DNA of 64,000 nucleotides from Spirochaetia bacterium UBA2205 (GTDB lineage: Bacteria; Spirochaetota; UBA4802; UB4802). Shown here one piece after another: positions 1-9,260 of the stretch (its first letter is position 1; every line of letters begins with the position of its first letter). The position numbers and the translations under genes are program-made. The DNA is taken from the NCBI GenBank assembly GCA_002328585.1, contig DCUV01000014.1, positions 47,785 through 111,784 of the forward strand, in the 5' to 3' direction. The notes under the pieces are model-generated. The model did not search any database and was not told the origin of the DNA. It worked only from the letters and a program-made list of their open reading frames with translations.

Positions 1-34
1 GTTATAAGCCTCAGAAAAGAAAAAGAGAAGTATA

Positions 35-868
35 TTGAATAAAAAAGAAATCCTTTCATGGCTGCAGCAGTATGGGCTTGCTCCTAACAAGATGTATGGG
101 CAGCATTTTTTGTTTCATGAAAAATATATTGAGGCGATAGTTACTGCAATCAGTCCTTGCAGTGCTGATGTGGTACTTGAAATTGGTCCAGGGCTGGGAG
201 TGCTTACGCAACGATTGAGTGAACATGCAAAGAAGGTCATTGCAGTGGAGATTGATGCTGGATTTGTTGAGGTTTTACAATCAAGGTTTGCTAACAATTC
301 CAGAGTAACTATCGTACATAATGATTTTTTAAAAACAAATCCTTGCCATGAATGTACTGTGCTCACCGGTAACCTTCCTTATAATATTTCTTCACAGATT
401 ATTTTTGCAGCAGCACATAACTATACAGCAACCCATTGTTTTTTTTTGTTGCAAAAAGAGATGGCGCAGCGTCTTATAGCAAAACCAAAAAGTGCCATGT
501 ATTCAGCATTTACCGTGGGAATTGGATTATATTTTACTGTTCAAACATTATTTGATATACCGCCACAAGCCTTTTACCCAGCGCCTAAAGTGTATTCAAC
601 ATTTGTAAAGCTTACCCGAAAAAATACTGTAATGCTTCATACTGATGAAAAAGCGGTGTTTGAGCAGCTTGTAGCAACTGCGTTCTGGGCACGCCGAAAG
701 ATGCTGAAAACAGCGTTGAAACGTTCGCCCTATACAACCTACAGTACGGCTTTTATTGCACAGGCTTTTGGCCAATTGGGTTTTGATGAAAAGGTGCGGG
801 GCGAAGAGCTTACCCTTGATGAGTTTGTTGCGCTGGCAAAGTACTGTACGCATTATAGCAATAAATAA
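35..868 (+). CDS. rsmA: 16S rRNA (adenine1518/1519-N6)-dimethyltransferase
   Basis: RsmA (KsgA) dimethylates two adjacent adenines in the 3' terminal helix of 16S rRNA during small-subunit maturation, using S-adenosylmethionine. The 277-residue protein has the family opening GQHFL, the SAM-binding motif LEIGPGLGVL near residue 48, and the catalytic N-L-P-Y at residues 113-116. Length is normal for the family. The start is a TTG preceded by a purine-rich AAGAGAAG; an in-frame stop lies at 5-7, so little upstream extension is possible. It precedes the radical SAM gene at 890 by 21 bases and may be cotranscribed with it. One copy of the recurring octamer GCGATAGT lies at 134. Confidence 0.95.
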   Translation: MNKKEILSWLQQYGLAPNKMYGQHFLFHEKYIEAIVTAISPCSADVVLEIGPGLGVLTQRLSEHAKKVIAVEIDAGFVEVLQSRFANNSRVTIVHNDFLKTNPCHECTVLTGNLPYNISSQIIFAAAHNYTATHCFFLLQKEMAQRLIAKPKSAMYSAFTVGIGLYFTVQTLFDIPPQAFYPAPKVYSTFVKLTRKNTVMLHTDEKAVFEQLVATAFWARRKMLKTALKRSPYTTYSTAFIAQAFGQLGFDEKVRGEELTLDEFVALAKYCTHYSNK

Positions 869-889
869 CAAGCAATAAGAAAATGAGAT

Positions 890-3322
890 ATGATACCAAA
901 AGAAACAATATATAATCTGCTTACCACTGTGTCAAAACCGGCGCGATATGCTGGTGGTGAATGGAATGAAATTGTAAAGCCTCATGCTCGGGTAAAAGTG
1001 GGATTGTGTTTTCCCGACCTCTATGAGGTTGGCATGTCCAACAATGGCATTCAGATTTTGTACCATGCCATCAACGCAATGCAACACGCCGCAGCGGAAC
1101 GTGTCTTTGCCGTTGAACATGATTTTGAAAACCAGTTGAGGCAGTCACATATTCCTCTTTACACGCTGGAAACCTATACGCCGCTGTGTGCGCTTGACAT
1201 GCTTGGTTTTAATGCGGCATGTGAACTTTTGTACACCAATATTTTACAGGTCATTGATTTAGGCACTATCCCTTTGTATGCAAGGGATAGGGGCGATAGT
1301 TATCCTTTAATCATTATTGGCGGCGAGGCAATGAGCAACCCTGCACCGGTTCTGCCTTTTGCTGATGCAATATTTGTTGGTGATGGTGAAGAGGCAATTA
1401 CCCGGATTGCGCAGGTGCTTATTGAAAAAAAAGATAAACAGTTATTGAAGGATGAGGTGTTGACAAAGATTGCTGCGATTGAAGGCGTACTGGTAAGCCG
1501 CGATGTTGAGTATGGATATACAGGCAATGCCCTTACTGCAATAAAAGCGCCAGCGGTATATAAGTGTGTGGAACGGCGTTTCCAGGATTATGAGGTAACA
1601 CGCCCTGTAGTGCCTTCAATTCGCAGCGTGCAGGATAGGGTATCCGTTCAGCTTGACAGGGGATGTAAAAATTTGTGCAAATTTTGTCATGCTGGTTACT
1701 GGGAATTGCCCTATCGTAAGGTTGAGGTAAGCAGGGTTGCGCAGGCTATTGTTACAACACTACAGTCAACCGGTTTTAATGATGTATCGCTGTTTTCGCT
1801 GAGTGTGGGTGATTATACCGATATTGTTAGCCTGCTCAATATCATTGTGCCAGAACTCATTGAGCAGGGTGTTAGTATATCGTTACCGTCACTGCGTGTT
1901 GATATGCAATCCATTGCTATCATTGAATCAATTTCAGATTTAAAAAAGACAGCGCTCACCTTTGCTGTTGAATCAGCATCGGATGTTTTGCGCTATCGTG
2001 CTTACAAACGGCTTACCATAGAAGAGATAATGAACATCATTACAGAGCTGTCACGGCGCGGATGGCAGCGTATAAAACTTTATTTTATGATAGGGCTGCC
2101 GGGATGTGACAATACCGACGAAGCGGCAGCTATCATTGCATTTATGAAACAAGCCTGTTCCATTGACAAAAGAATGCGCTATAATGTAACTATCTCCCCA
2201 TTTGTGCCAAAAGCTCATACTCCATTTCAGTATGAAAAACAGTATGATGAGCACTACTGCCTTGAGGTTGTTAATACCCTTAAACGTAATGTGCCAAAAA
2301 ATGTCACGATTAAAAATCACGATGTGTATGCATCGCTCATTGAAGGTGTTTTAGCACGGGGCGACAGTATGCTTGCCGATGCCATTGTTGGCGCATACAA
2401 TGCTGGTGCTCGTCTTGATTTGTGGGGGGAGCACTTTGATTTTACTCTGTGGGATAATGCTTTACAAACAAGCTGTGGCAATTGGCGGCGCTATTTAAAT
2501 AAGCGGTCAGATCATGAGCTTTTACCCTGGAGTATGATACACACGCGCTATGAAAGGTTAATAGAAAAAAAGAAAGACTGTACGTGGGATGGCAGGGGAC
2601 TGCCCCATGGGTTTAAAGATGAGATTATTAACAGGGAAGCGTTTGCAAACGCTGCACAGCAATTTACTAAGCGTTATGCAATGGCAGACACATTACGTAT
2701 TCATTATGCAAAAAAAGGAAGAGCCCGTTTTATTGGACATATTGATACCATGGAAATTGTAAAGCGAGCGTTGCGTATGGCACATATTCCTGTTGCGTAT
2801 ACACGGGGGTACAACAAGCACGAACGGTTAATAACAGGACCGGCGCTCCCGTTAGGGTATGAAAGTTATTCTGAGTTTGTTGATATACACTTATATGAAA
2901 ATTGTAGTGCAATGAGCTTGCAGAAGTTACAGGTATCCTTTCCTGAAGGATTTGAAGTTGTCAATCTATATCACCACGATGCATCAACGCTGCCGCTTAA
3001 ACACATTGTCTTTGCTGAATACCTGCTACAGTTTACCGATAACTATCGGTTTACCTTGTTTATCAACCGTTTGGAAAGCAAAAACGACATTGTAAAAACA
3101 ACAAAAAAAGGATTGATGAATTTGCGCTTTGATGATGCAATAGCCAGTGTTATTGTTGCTGATAGCAGTATAAAGCTTATCATGGCGCTGGGTGAGCATG
3201 CAATACGTCCTGATACGCTTGTTGCTGATTGGTGTGGTGTACACAATCCGTTAACTATTGCTGCAATTACAAAGGTTGCATCGTATTATTTGCACAATGA
3301 TGAATTAAAAAAATTTCATTAA
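890..3322 (+). CDS. Radical SAM protein (TIGR03960 type) fused to DUF2344 domain
   Basis: This 810-residue protein joins an N-terminal cobalamin-binding-like region, a radical SAM core, and a C-terminal DUF2344/TIGR03936 domain from about residue 600. The 4Fe-4S cluster motif C-x3-C-x2-C is at residues 259, 263 and 266 (context DRGCKNLCKFC). The C-terminal part carries the hallmark pattern FIGHIDTMEIVKRALR followed by a G-Y-N-K-H segment. In other bacteria the two halves can be separate neighbouring genes, often close to ribosomal or RNase genes; here they are one polypeptide. The substrate is unknown. The position after rsmA hints at RNA or ribosome modification, but that is inference. Confidence 0.85.
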   Translation: MIPKETIYNLLTTVSKPARYAGGEWNEIVKPHARVKVGLCFPDLYEVGMSNNGIQILYHAINAMQHAAAERVFAVEHDFENQLRQSHIPLYTLETYTPLCALDMLGFNAACELLYTNILQVIDLGTIPLYARDRGDSYPLIIIGGEAMSNPAPVLPFADAIFVGDGEEAITRIAQVLIEKKDKQLLKDEVLTKIAAIEGVLVSRDVEYGYTGNALTAIKAPAVYKCVERRFQDYEVTRPVVPSIRSVQDRVSVQLDRGCKNLCKFCHAGYWELPYRKVEVSRVAQAIVTTLQSTGFNDVSLFSLSVGDYTDIVSLLNIIVPELIEQGVSISLPSLRVDMQSIAIIESISDLKKTALTFAVESASDVLRYRAYKRLTIEEIMNIITELSRRGWQRIKLYFMIGLPGCDNTDEAAAIIAFMKQACSIDKRMRYNVTISPFVPKAHTPFQYEKQYDEHYCLEVVNTLKRNVPKNVTIKNHDVYASLIEGVLARGDSMLADAIVGAYNAGARLDLWGEHFDFTLWDNALQTSCGNWRRYLNKRSDHELLPWSMIHTRYERLIEKKKDCTWDGRGLPHGFKDEIINREAFANAAQQFTKRYAMADTLRIHYAKKGRARFIGHIDTMEIVKRALRMAHIPVAYTRGYNKHERLITGPALPLGYESYSEFVDIHLYENCSAMSLQKLQVSFPEGFEVVNLYHHDASTLPLKHIVFAEYLLQFTDNYRFTLFINRLESKNDIVKTTKKGLMNLRFDDAIASVIVADSSIKLIMALGEHAIRPDTLVADWCGVHNPLTIAAITKVASYYLHNDELKKFH

Positions 3323-3337
3323 TATACGAGGTATGCT

Positions 3338-4102
3338 ATGGGTTCGCTTTCATACAACTTAGACGGGAAGGTAGCTATTGTTACCGGTGGTACACGAGGC
3401 ATTGGATTGGCTATTGCGCAGGAGTTGCTTAACCAACATGCAAAGGTAGTCATCTGTGCACGTAAACAGGAAGGACTTGACAGGGTAAAGGAGATGCTTA
3501 AAGCAGGCGACAACCTTTTAACCTGTGTTGCACATATCGCAAAAGAAGACGATGTTAACGCACTGGTTGATGCCGCAGTACAAAAATATTCCGCTGTTGA
3601 TATTTTAATTAATAACGTAGGGATGAACCTTATGACTGGTAGCCTTGTTGATGTTGAGCTTTCTGCATGGCAGAAGATTATTGATTCAAACCTTACCGGT
3701 ACATTTCTTGTTTCAAAAAAGGTTGGGGCAATTATGAGGCAACAGAAACGCGGAAAAATAGTCAGTATCTCTTCAGTTGCCGGCAGGCTTGCGTCACCGG
3801 GAATGAATGTGTACGGCATTGCAAAAGCCGGTGTTGAGATGATGACAAAAAATTTAGCAGTGGAACTTGCTCCCTTTAATGTTCAGGTAAATGCGGTTGC
3901 TCCTGGTATGGTGCGTACCGATTTTAGCAAGCCATTCTGGTCAAATGAAGCAATTCACGATATGGTGGTTAAAAATATTCCCATGGGAAGGATTGCCGAA
4001 ATTGATGAGGTGGTACATCCGGTTTTGTTTTTAGCATCTGATGGTGCACGCTATATCACCGGTCAAACTATTGTGATTGATGGCGGAGCTTCAATACTAT
4101 AG
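3338..4102 (+). CDS. Short-chain dehydrogenase/reductase (FabG-like)
   Basis: This is a classical SDR of 254 residues, an NAD(P)-dependent oxidoreductase with a Rossmann fold. It shows the cofactor motif TGGTRGIG near the N-terminus, N-N-V-G (variant of NNAG), the catalytic Ser in SISSVAGRLAS, and the Y-x3-K pair in VYGIAKAG. The C-terminal ITGQTIVIDGGASIL is typical of the 3-oxoacyl-ACP reductase and glucose dehydrogenase group. There is no fatty-acid synthesis context, so fabG is not assigned and the substrate is unknown. It ends back to back with the convergent DUF4080 gene, with no intervening base. Confidence 0.9.
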   Translation: MGSLSYNLDGKVAIVTGGTRGIGLAIAQELLNQHAKVVICARKQEGLDRVKEMLKAGDNLLTCVAHIAKEDDVNALVDAAVQKYSAVDILINNVGMNLMTGSLVDVELSAWQKIIDSNLTGTFLVSKKVGAIMRQQKRGKIVSISSVAGRLASPGMNVYGIAKAGVEMMTKNLAVELAPFNVQVNAVAPGMVRTDFSKPFWSNEAIHDMVVKNIPMGRIAEIDEVVHPVLFLASDGARYITGQTIVIDGGASIL

Positions 4103-5767
4103 TCATGCAATATAGAGTATGGTATCCTGATGTAACTTGATTGCATAATGATGATCTGTCATGTGCCATTGCCGGAAGGTTTTGCTTTCAGCAATAAAAA
4201 TCTGTGCATGTTTTACCGTGCTTAATGGTATACGCTTCCCATCAAGCAACAGCTCATTCTTTGCTATTTTATGATTATTAATGATTATTTCCCTGATAAT
4301 GTTGGGATTGGTTTTGCTGCGTATACATGCCGGCACCCATTTGCTATTTGCTTGTATAAACCAATCCCATCGCAAGCAGTCTATTGCAAGTTCCTCTACA
4401 TGGGGATAATCCTCCTTAATAAAGCTAATAACCATAATTGCTATTGACTCCCAATCTTTTGCAAACAACACAAACTTTTTTTTATAAAAAAATTGCGCAA
4501 TCATCTCAAAGCTTTTAAAACTATCGCCGTCAGTTATAAAATTATTGAGCATCATCCATGTAGTTTTGAAATGATGGTTATAAAAACTGTCAACCACACG
4601 TTCAATGCAATGGAGAGCTTGCATCTTATGGCTTGAAATCCACTTATTCTTAATAACGGTATAGGGCGCTTCAGCATCATGCTCAATACCAAATTCATTT
4701 TTTTGTGATGCAATCTTTGTTCCGGGTAAAATTTTTAAAAATCCCATCTGAAAATAATGGGGCTTTAATCCAATTATTTCATTAAAGCTTTCTTTTATTG
4801 CCTCAATGTCTTCATATGGCAACCCACATATCATATCCACATGCATGTGTATAGTGTTTAGTTCAATAAGTTTTGCTATATTTTTTTTTGCTCTTTCCCA
4901 GTTCATCTTTCGGTTTATGCTGCTCAGCGTTTTTGGGTGAATGGACTGGATGCCAATCTCAAATTGAAAATAGTTTTTTGGTACCTGCTGTAACAATGTA
5001 AAATCTTCATCAAACAGCAAATCAGGGTGTATTTCAAAATGGAAATGGGTTTGGTTATTGTTGTGCGATAGTAAATAGTAAAAAATTGATCGAGCATGGG
5101 TGGGATTGCAATTAAATGTTCTATCAACAAACTTCACCATCCTGACTTTTTGCTGTAGAAAAATGTCAAGCTCATGATACACCTTTTGTAATTCTCTGAA
5201 CTGTATTGGTTGATCCTCCCTTGAAGAGAGGCAATAGCTGCACGCATAAGGGCAACCCCTGCTTGATTCATAGTATATAAAACGGGAGGCTAAATTGTTA
5301 ATATCACTTTCAGAATAGGGGAAGGGAATTTCATTAAGATGGTAGTTTGGTAATGATAGAGTTTTTTTGTCTAAAAGGAATTGCTTTTGTGCAGCATACT
5401 CAAATGATCGTTCACCTGCTCCCTGTATGATAGTTGTTATAAATGGGAATTGCTTCAGCCATTCATCGGCGGCGTAGCTTACTTCAGGTCCACCCAATAT
5501 TATTGTGCAGTTGGGCAATGCTGTATGTATCAATGGAAGCAATTTTTTTATGTAAGATGTATTCCATATATACACTGATAGGCACAATACATCCGGATTA
5601 ATAGTAACTATCGCATCGCGTGTGTCATCAACAGGTTGATTGATGGTTGCTTCATGAAGGCGTACCGTATAATTGAGGGGTTGTAGAATTTGTTTCAGAT
5701 AGTAGAGAGAGAGCGATGAATGGATATACCGAGCGTTAACACCAAGGAGTAAAATGGTTAAATTCAT
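4103..5767 (-). CDS. B12-binding domain radical SAM protein with DUF4080
   Basis: The 554-residue protein starts with a cobalamin-binding-type Rossmann domain (ILLLGVNARYIHSSLSLYYLK) and continues into a radical SAM core with C-x3-C-x2-C in SSRGCPYACSYCLSS, around residues 175-182. The C-terminal third matches the DUF4080 family, known only as a radical SAM partner domain. Members are thought to be cobalamin-dependent radical SAM enzymes such as methyltransferases; the substrate is unknown. It is transcribed after the inositol-phosphate synthase gene on the same strand, but a hairpin at 5788-5823 separates them. It holds three octamer copies (4520, 5065, 5607). Confidence 0.85.
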   Translation of the reverse strand: MNLTILLLGVNARYIHSSLSLYYLKQILQPLNYTVRLHEATINQPVDDTRDAIVTINPDVLCLSVYIWNTSYIKKLLPLIHTALPNCTIILGGPEVSYAADEWLKQFPFITTIIQGAGERSFEYAAQKQFLLDKKTLSLPNYHLNEIPFPYSESDINNLASRFIYYESSRGCPYACSYCLSSREDQPIQFRELQKVYHELDIFLQQKVRMVKFVDRTFNCNPTHARSIFYYLLSHNNNQTHFHFEIHPDLLFDEDFTLLQQVPKNYFQFEIGIQSIHPKTLSSINRKMNWERAKKNIAKLIELNTIHMHVDMICGLPYEDIEAIKESFNEIIGLKPHYFQMGFLKILPGTKIASQKNEFGIEHDAEAPYTVIKNKWISSHKMQALHCIERVVDSFYNHHFKTTWMMLNNFITDGDSFKSFEMIAQFFYKKKFVLFAKDWESIAIMVISFIKEDYPHVEELAIDCLRWDWFIQANSKWVPACIRSKTNPNIIREIIINNHKIAKNELLLDGKRIPLSTVKHAQIFIAESKTFRQWHMTDHHYAIKLHQDTILYIA

Positions 5768-5787
5768 ACAATACAGTATAATTTAGT

Positions 5788-5823
5788 AAAGAAAATCCCG
5801 GTGTTGTCACCAGGATTTTCTTT
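5788..5823 (-). terminator. Putative rho-independent terminator after inositol-3-phosphate synthase
   Basis: An inverted repeat begins 13 bases past the stop codon of the reverse-strand inositol-phosphate synthase gene. Arms AAAGAAAATCC (5788-5798) and GGATTTTCTTT (5813-5823) pair, one mismatch follows, then GGTG/CACC closes on a four-base loop. On the reverse strand the stem ends in a short T-run (CTTT). The fit in position and structure is good, but the T-tract is short. Confidence 0.6.
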
Positions 5824-5835
5824 TGTATTATTATA

Positions 5836-7155
5836 TCAGTCATACGATTCTGAACCCAGATAGGTAACCGGCGGAACATCCATAAGCCATCGCAGGGTAT
5901 TCTTTAATTTCATAAGCTGTACAAACAGGTCATGGATTGGTTCTTCGCCAGGCTCAAACATGGGGCTTTTCCAGTAAAATGATAGCCACTCCTGGATGCC
6001 ATACATGGATGCACGCTGCGCCAGGTCAAAGAATAGCACAAGGTCAAGTACAACCGGTGCAGCCAGAATAGAATCGCGGCATAAAAAGTTAACCTTGATC
6101 TGCATGGGGTAATCCAACCATCCGCGGATATCAATATTGTCCCAGCTTTCTTTATTGTCACGACGTGGAGGATAGTAATTAATGCGAACAACATGATAGT
6201 AGCCGTCGTACAATGCCGGATATTCATCAGGCTGGAATATATTATCAAGAACCGAAAGCTTGCTAACCTCTTTAGTTTTGAATGATTCAGGATCGTCCAG
6301 TACCTCGCCATCACGGTTTCCTAAAATATTTGTTGAATACCAGCCGTCAACGCCAATCATCCTTGCCTTTAAACCAGGGGCAATAATTGTTTTCATTAAA
6401 GTCTGCCCTGTTTTGAAATCCCTTCCGCCCATAGGCACCTTGTTTTTCTCGGCAAGCTGCCGTAAGGCAGGAATTTCATTGCAGAGGTTTGGAGCACCGT
6501 TTGCAAAAGGAATACCTAAATCCAGCGCTGCATACGCGTATATCATGCTTGGGGCAATAGACTTATTATTTTCTTTCAGCGCTTTTTCAAAATTTTCGAT
6601 GGTATCATGAACGCCTGGTTTCATTTCCTGATAAATCTCGGTACTGGCACACCATACCATAACAACCCGAGATAAGTTTTTTTCTTTTTTAAAGTTAAGG
6701 ATATCTTCTTTAACCATCTGTGCTAATTCCCAATGGGAAGGAGCCTTTTTAGTCCACGTGCCATGGAGTTTTTTAACATATTCATTAAAGAAAACGGCTT
6801 TCCACGGCTTTACTTTCGATAGTTCATCTTTAATGGGTTCAAGGTCTTCCTTTTGCACTACACCAGCATTGATAGCTGCTTCATATGCATTATCTTCAAA
6901 AATGTCCCATCCAGCAAATTCAATATCCTGTAAATTGGCAAGTGGAACAAAATCTTTAATGGGAACATAGTGGGCATCATCACCTTTGCCTATCTTTAAT
7001 TTTCCCATCATTGAAACAGAACCCTTGGGTAATTTTAATCCTTTGCGGATAAGCATTACGCCTGCAATAAAAGTGGTGCTGACAGCACCAAGCCCGGGTA
7101 TAACAACCCCTAATTTACCTTCAGCTTTTTGAATCTCGGTATTTTTAAGTGTCAA
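5836..7155 (-). CDS. Inositol-3-phosphate synthase
   Basis: This NAD-dependent enzyme converts glucose 6-phosphate to 1D-myo-inositol 3-phosphate, the first step to inositol lipids or inositol-based solutes. The N-terminal nucleotide motif GLGAVSTTFIAGV and later segments SLMG-, GNRDG- and NYYPPRRDNKE-like blocks match the bacterial myo-inositol-phosphate synthase family. The chosen start is a TTG at 7155 with GAGG seven bases upstream, giving 439 residues, normal for the family. The open frame extends to an ATG at 7236, but that adds a hydrophobic, poorly conserved-looking leader without a ribosome-binding site. Presence of this gene suggests inositol-containing phospholipid; no partner gene is seen nearby. 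Confidence 0.9.
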   Translation of the reverse strand: MTLKNTEIQKAEGKLGVVIPGLGAVSTTFIAGVMLIRKGLKLPKGSVSMMGKLKIGKGDDAHYVPIKDFVPLANLQDIEFAGWDIFEDNAYEAAINAGVVQKEDLEPIKDELSKVKPWKAVFFNEYVKKLHGTWTKKAPSHWELAQMVKEDILNFKKEKNLSRVVMVWCASTEIYQEMKPGVHDTIENFEKALKENNKSIAPSMIYAYAALDLGIPFANGAPNLCNEIPALRQLAEKNKVPMGGRDFKTGQTLMKTIIAPGLKARMIGVDGWYSTNILGNRDGEVLDDPESFKTKEVSKLSVLDNIFQPDEYPALYDGYYHVVRINYYPPRRDNKESWDNIDIRGWLDYPMQIKVNFLCRDSILAAPVVLDLVLFFDLAQRASMYGIQEWLSFYWKSPMFEPGEEPIHDLFVQLMKLKNTLRWLMDVPPVTYLGSESYD

Positions 7156-7443
7156 GGTACGCCTCGCTTTTAATTTAAAAAATTTATGTAAAAAAAATAG
7201 CACCCTGCAATAGAATAAAAAAAACGTGCTATTCATTACAAATTACTAAACATAACTATCATATCCATAGTCAAGAAATTTATCGAAAAAAAGGCAGATT
7301 ATTAATAACAATAAAACAATAATCCCAGATGGTTGGTAATATATTTTTTTGCCATTAAACAAACATTATTGTAAATGTCAATAGAAAAAATGACAAGATG
7401 TTTGAAAAGTAATGCAAATTCACGATAAATAAAACAGTAGTAA

Positions 7444-8892
7444 CTATCGTTTACCTCCTAATAGTGAACCTAATATCCCCCTTACTATCTGCCGTCCAAC
7501 AGAGCTTCCTATTGAACGAGCTGCACTTTTCATCATAGCTTCAACTACGGTATCACTTTTTCTACCAGCTTTTTGTTCAGGGATATCTTCCTTCTCATGA
7601 GTAGCTTCAACAACTTTTTGTGCACGAGTTTTTAACATTTCATAAGCTGATTCTCTGTCTATTGTTTTATCATAAATGCCCTTAACCGGTGATGAATCAA
7701 TAATTTCATTTCGTTCTTGCGGCGTAATGGGCCCAATCTGTCCTTTTGGCGGTACAATGAATGCACGTTCTACAATCTCTGGTTTACCATCTTCGTCCAG
7801 AAATGACACTAATGCTTCGCCAACCTCTAATTCAACAATTACTTTTTCAACATCTAATTTTGAATTTTCCCTGAATGTTTGGGCTATTGCTTTCACTGCT
7901 TTCTGATCGTTGGGAGTAAAAGCACGTAAAGCATGCTGCACCCTGTTGCCTAATTGACCTAATACAGTTTGGGGTATGTCTGCAGGATTTTGAGTAATGA
8001 AATATACACCAACACCCTTTGAACGTATTAAACGAACTACCTGCTCAATTTTTTCCAGTAAAGCTTTGGGTGCATCGTTAAAAAGCAGATGTGCTTCATC
8101 AAAGAAAAAGGCAATCTTTGGTTTATCCAGATCACCAACTTCAGGTAAAATTTCAAAAAGTTCTGATAAAAGCCATAGTAAAAACGTAGCATAGAGCTTT
8201 GGAGAGTTTATAAGCGATTCAGCAGCAAGAATATTTACATAGCCCCGTCCTTTTTCATCAGTCTGAATAAAATCTTCAATGTTTAATGCAGGTTCACCAA
8301 AAAAAATTTCAGCTCCCTGATTTTGCAGTTCTAAGATACTACGCTGTATAGCTCCAATGCTTGCAGTGGATACTCGTCCATACTCTGTATTAAATTCTGA
8401 AGCATTATCGCCAACAAATTGTATCATGGATCGTAAATCTTTGATATCCAGAATAGGCAATCCATTATCATCAGCAATTTTAAATATTACATTGAGCGTT
8501 CCGGTTTGCGTCTCGTTAAGATTCAAGATACGGCTTAAAAGGAGCGGTCCCATATCAGTAACAGTGGTACGAATAGGATGTCCTGATTTCCCAAACAAAT
8601 CCCAGAAAACAACAGGGAATCCTTGAAAAGTATGATTATCAATCTTAAGCTTTTTAAGGCGTTGTGCAAGTTTATCATTTTGCTTCCCTGGCTTACTTAT
8701 TCCCGACAGATCACCTTTTACATCTGCCATAAACACCGGGATGCCAGCTAAACTAAAATTTTCGGCTATAACCTGTAAAGTAACCGTTTTACCGGTACCG
8801 GTTGCACCAGCAATTAATCCGTGTCGGTTTGCCATATGTGGAATGATAAAAAGGTCTTTTTCACCTTTAGCAATGAGTAGTGGTGCATTCAT
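7444..8892 (-). CDS. HerA-like helicase/ATPase of the DUF853 (YjgR) family
   Basis: The product is a 482-residue P-loop ATPase related to the HerA/FtsK DNA translocases. Walker A GATGTGKT is at residues 29-36 and Walker B with FFFDEAH near residue 260; the C-terminus GSSVGRQIVRGILGSLLGG is characteristic of DUF853/YjgR proteins. The chosen ATG (8892) follows GGAGG with a six-base gap, whereas the longer frame to 8955 has no such signal. The family is widespread and its cellular role is poorly defined. No NurA nuclease gene, the usual archaeal HerA partner, is adjacent. Confidence 0.88.
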   Translation of the reverse strand: MNAPLLIAKGEKDLFIIPHMANRHGLIAGATGTGKTVTLQVIAENFSLAGIPVFMADVKGDLSGISKPGKQNDKLAQRLKKLKIDNHTFQGFPVVFWDLFGKSGHPIRTTVTDMGPLLLSRILNLNETQTGTLNVIFKIADDNGLPILDIKDLRSMIQFVGDNASEFNTEYGRVSTASIGAIQRSILELQNQGAEIFFGEPALNIEDFIQTDEKGRGYVNILAAESLINSPKLYATFLLWLLSELFEILPEVGDLDKPKIAFFFDEAHLLFNDAPKALLEKIEQVVRLIRSKGVGVYFITQNPADIPQTVLGQLGNRVQHALRAFTPNDQKAVKAIAQTFRENSKLDVEKVIVELEVGEALVSFLDEDGKPEIVERAFIVPPKGQIGPITPQERNEIIDSSPVKGIYDKTIDRESAYEMLKTRAQKVVEATHEKEDIPEQKAGRKSDTVVEAMMKSAARSIGSSVGRQIVRGILGSLLGGKR

Positions 8893-9260
8893 TTCTTTCC
8901 TCCAATATGTCTGTATCATTGTTTGTAGTATTACCTGTTTGATAGTTACTGTCAATTCTATTTTGCTGTTTTACATATCATAGGCTGTATTAATTAAATT
9001 TTGAGTGTGCCCCTGCTGGCACAAATATTGGAAAGGTAATATAAGCCTTCATTTTTATATTCATACTTTCTTTTGTATGGCGTCAAAAGTTTAATCATTT
9101 CGTAAGGGGATATTTATGCGCTAAATATCCCCTTGCCAACCCCTAAAGCGCACCTCAAACGGCGGTGTGCCTTATTTCTGAGGGGTCAGAGCCTTGTTAC
9201 TTCCACCCTTCGTTTAAGAGGGGAGTACATCTTCACCTCAATACCCTTTTTTATACAGAT
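8893..9260. other. Gene-free region upstream of the HerA-like gene and downstream of carB
   Basis: No convincing gene is present in these 368 bases. The stretch holds a long perfect hairpin (9104-9134), a copy of the GGGGTCAGAGCC repeat (9181-9193) and a partial relative of the CTCCCCT element seen at 43 kb and 62 kb (around 9200-9222). It looks like a landing zone for small non-coding repeats. The HerA-like gene presumably has its promoter here; no clear -35/-10 pair is assigned. Confidence 0.6.
9104..9134. repeat. Perfect 13-bp inverted repeat (hairpin)
   Basis: Arms AAGGGGATATTTA (9104-9116) and TAAATATCCCCTT (9122-9134) are exactly complementary around the loop TGCGC. The structure is strong but lacks a following T-tract on either strand, so it is not a classical intrinsic terminator. 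It could be a REP-like or MITE-like remnant, or an RNA-stabilising hairpin downstream of carB. Confidence 0.75.

Noticed and set aside
7156..7236. Longer N-terminus for inositol-3-phosphate synthase from the ATG at 7236
   Set aside because: The added residues are hydrophobic and unlike the family, and the TTG at 7155 has GAGG at good spacing.
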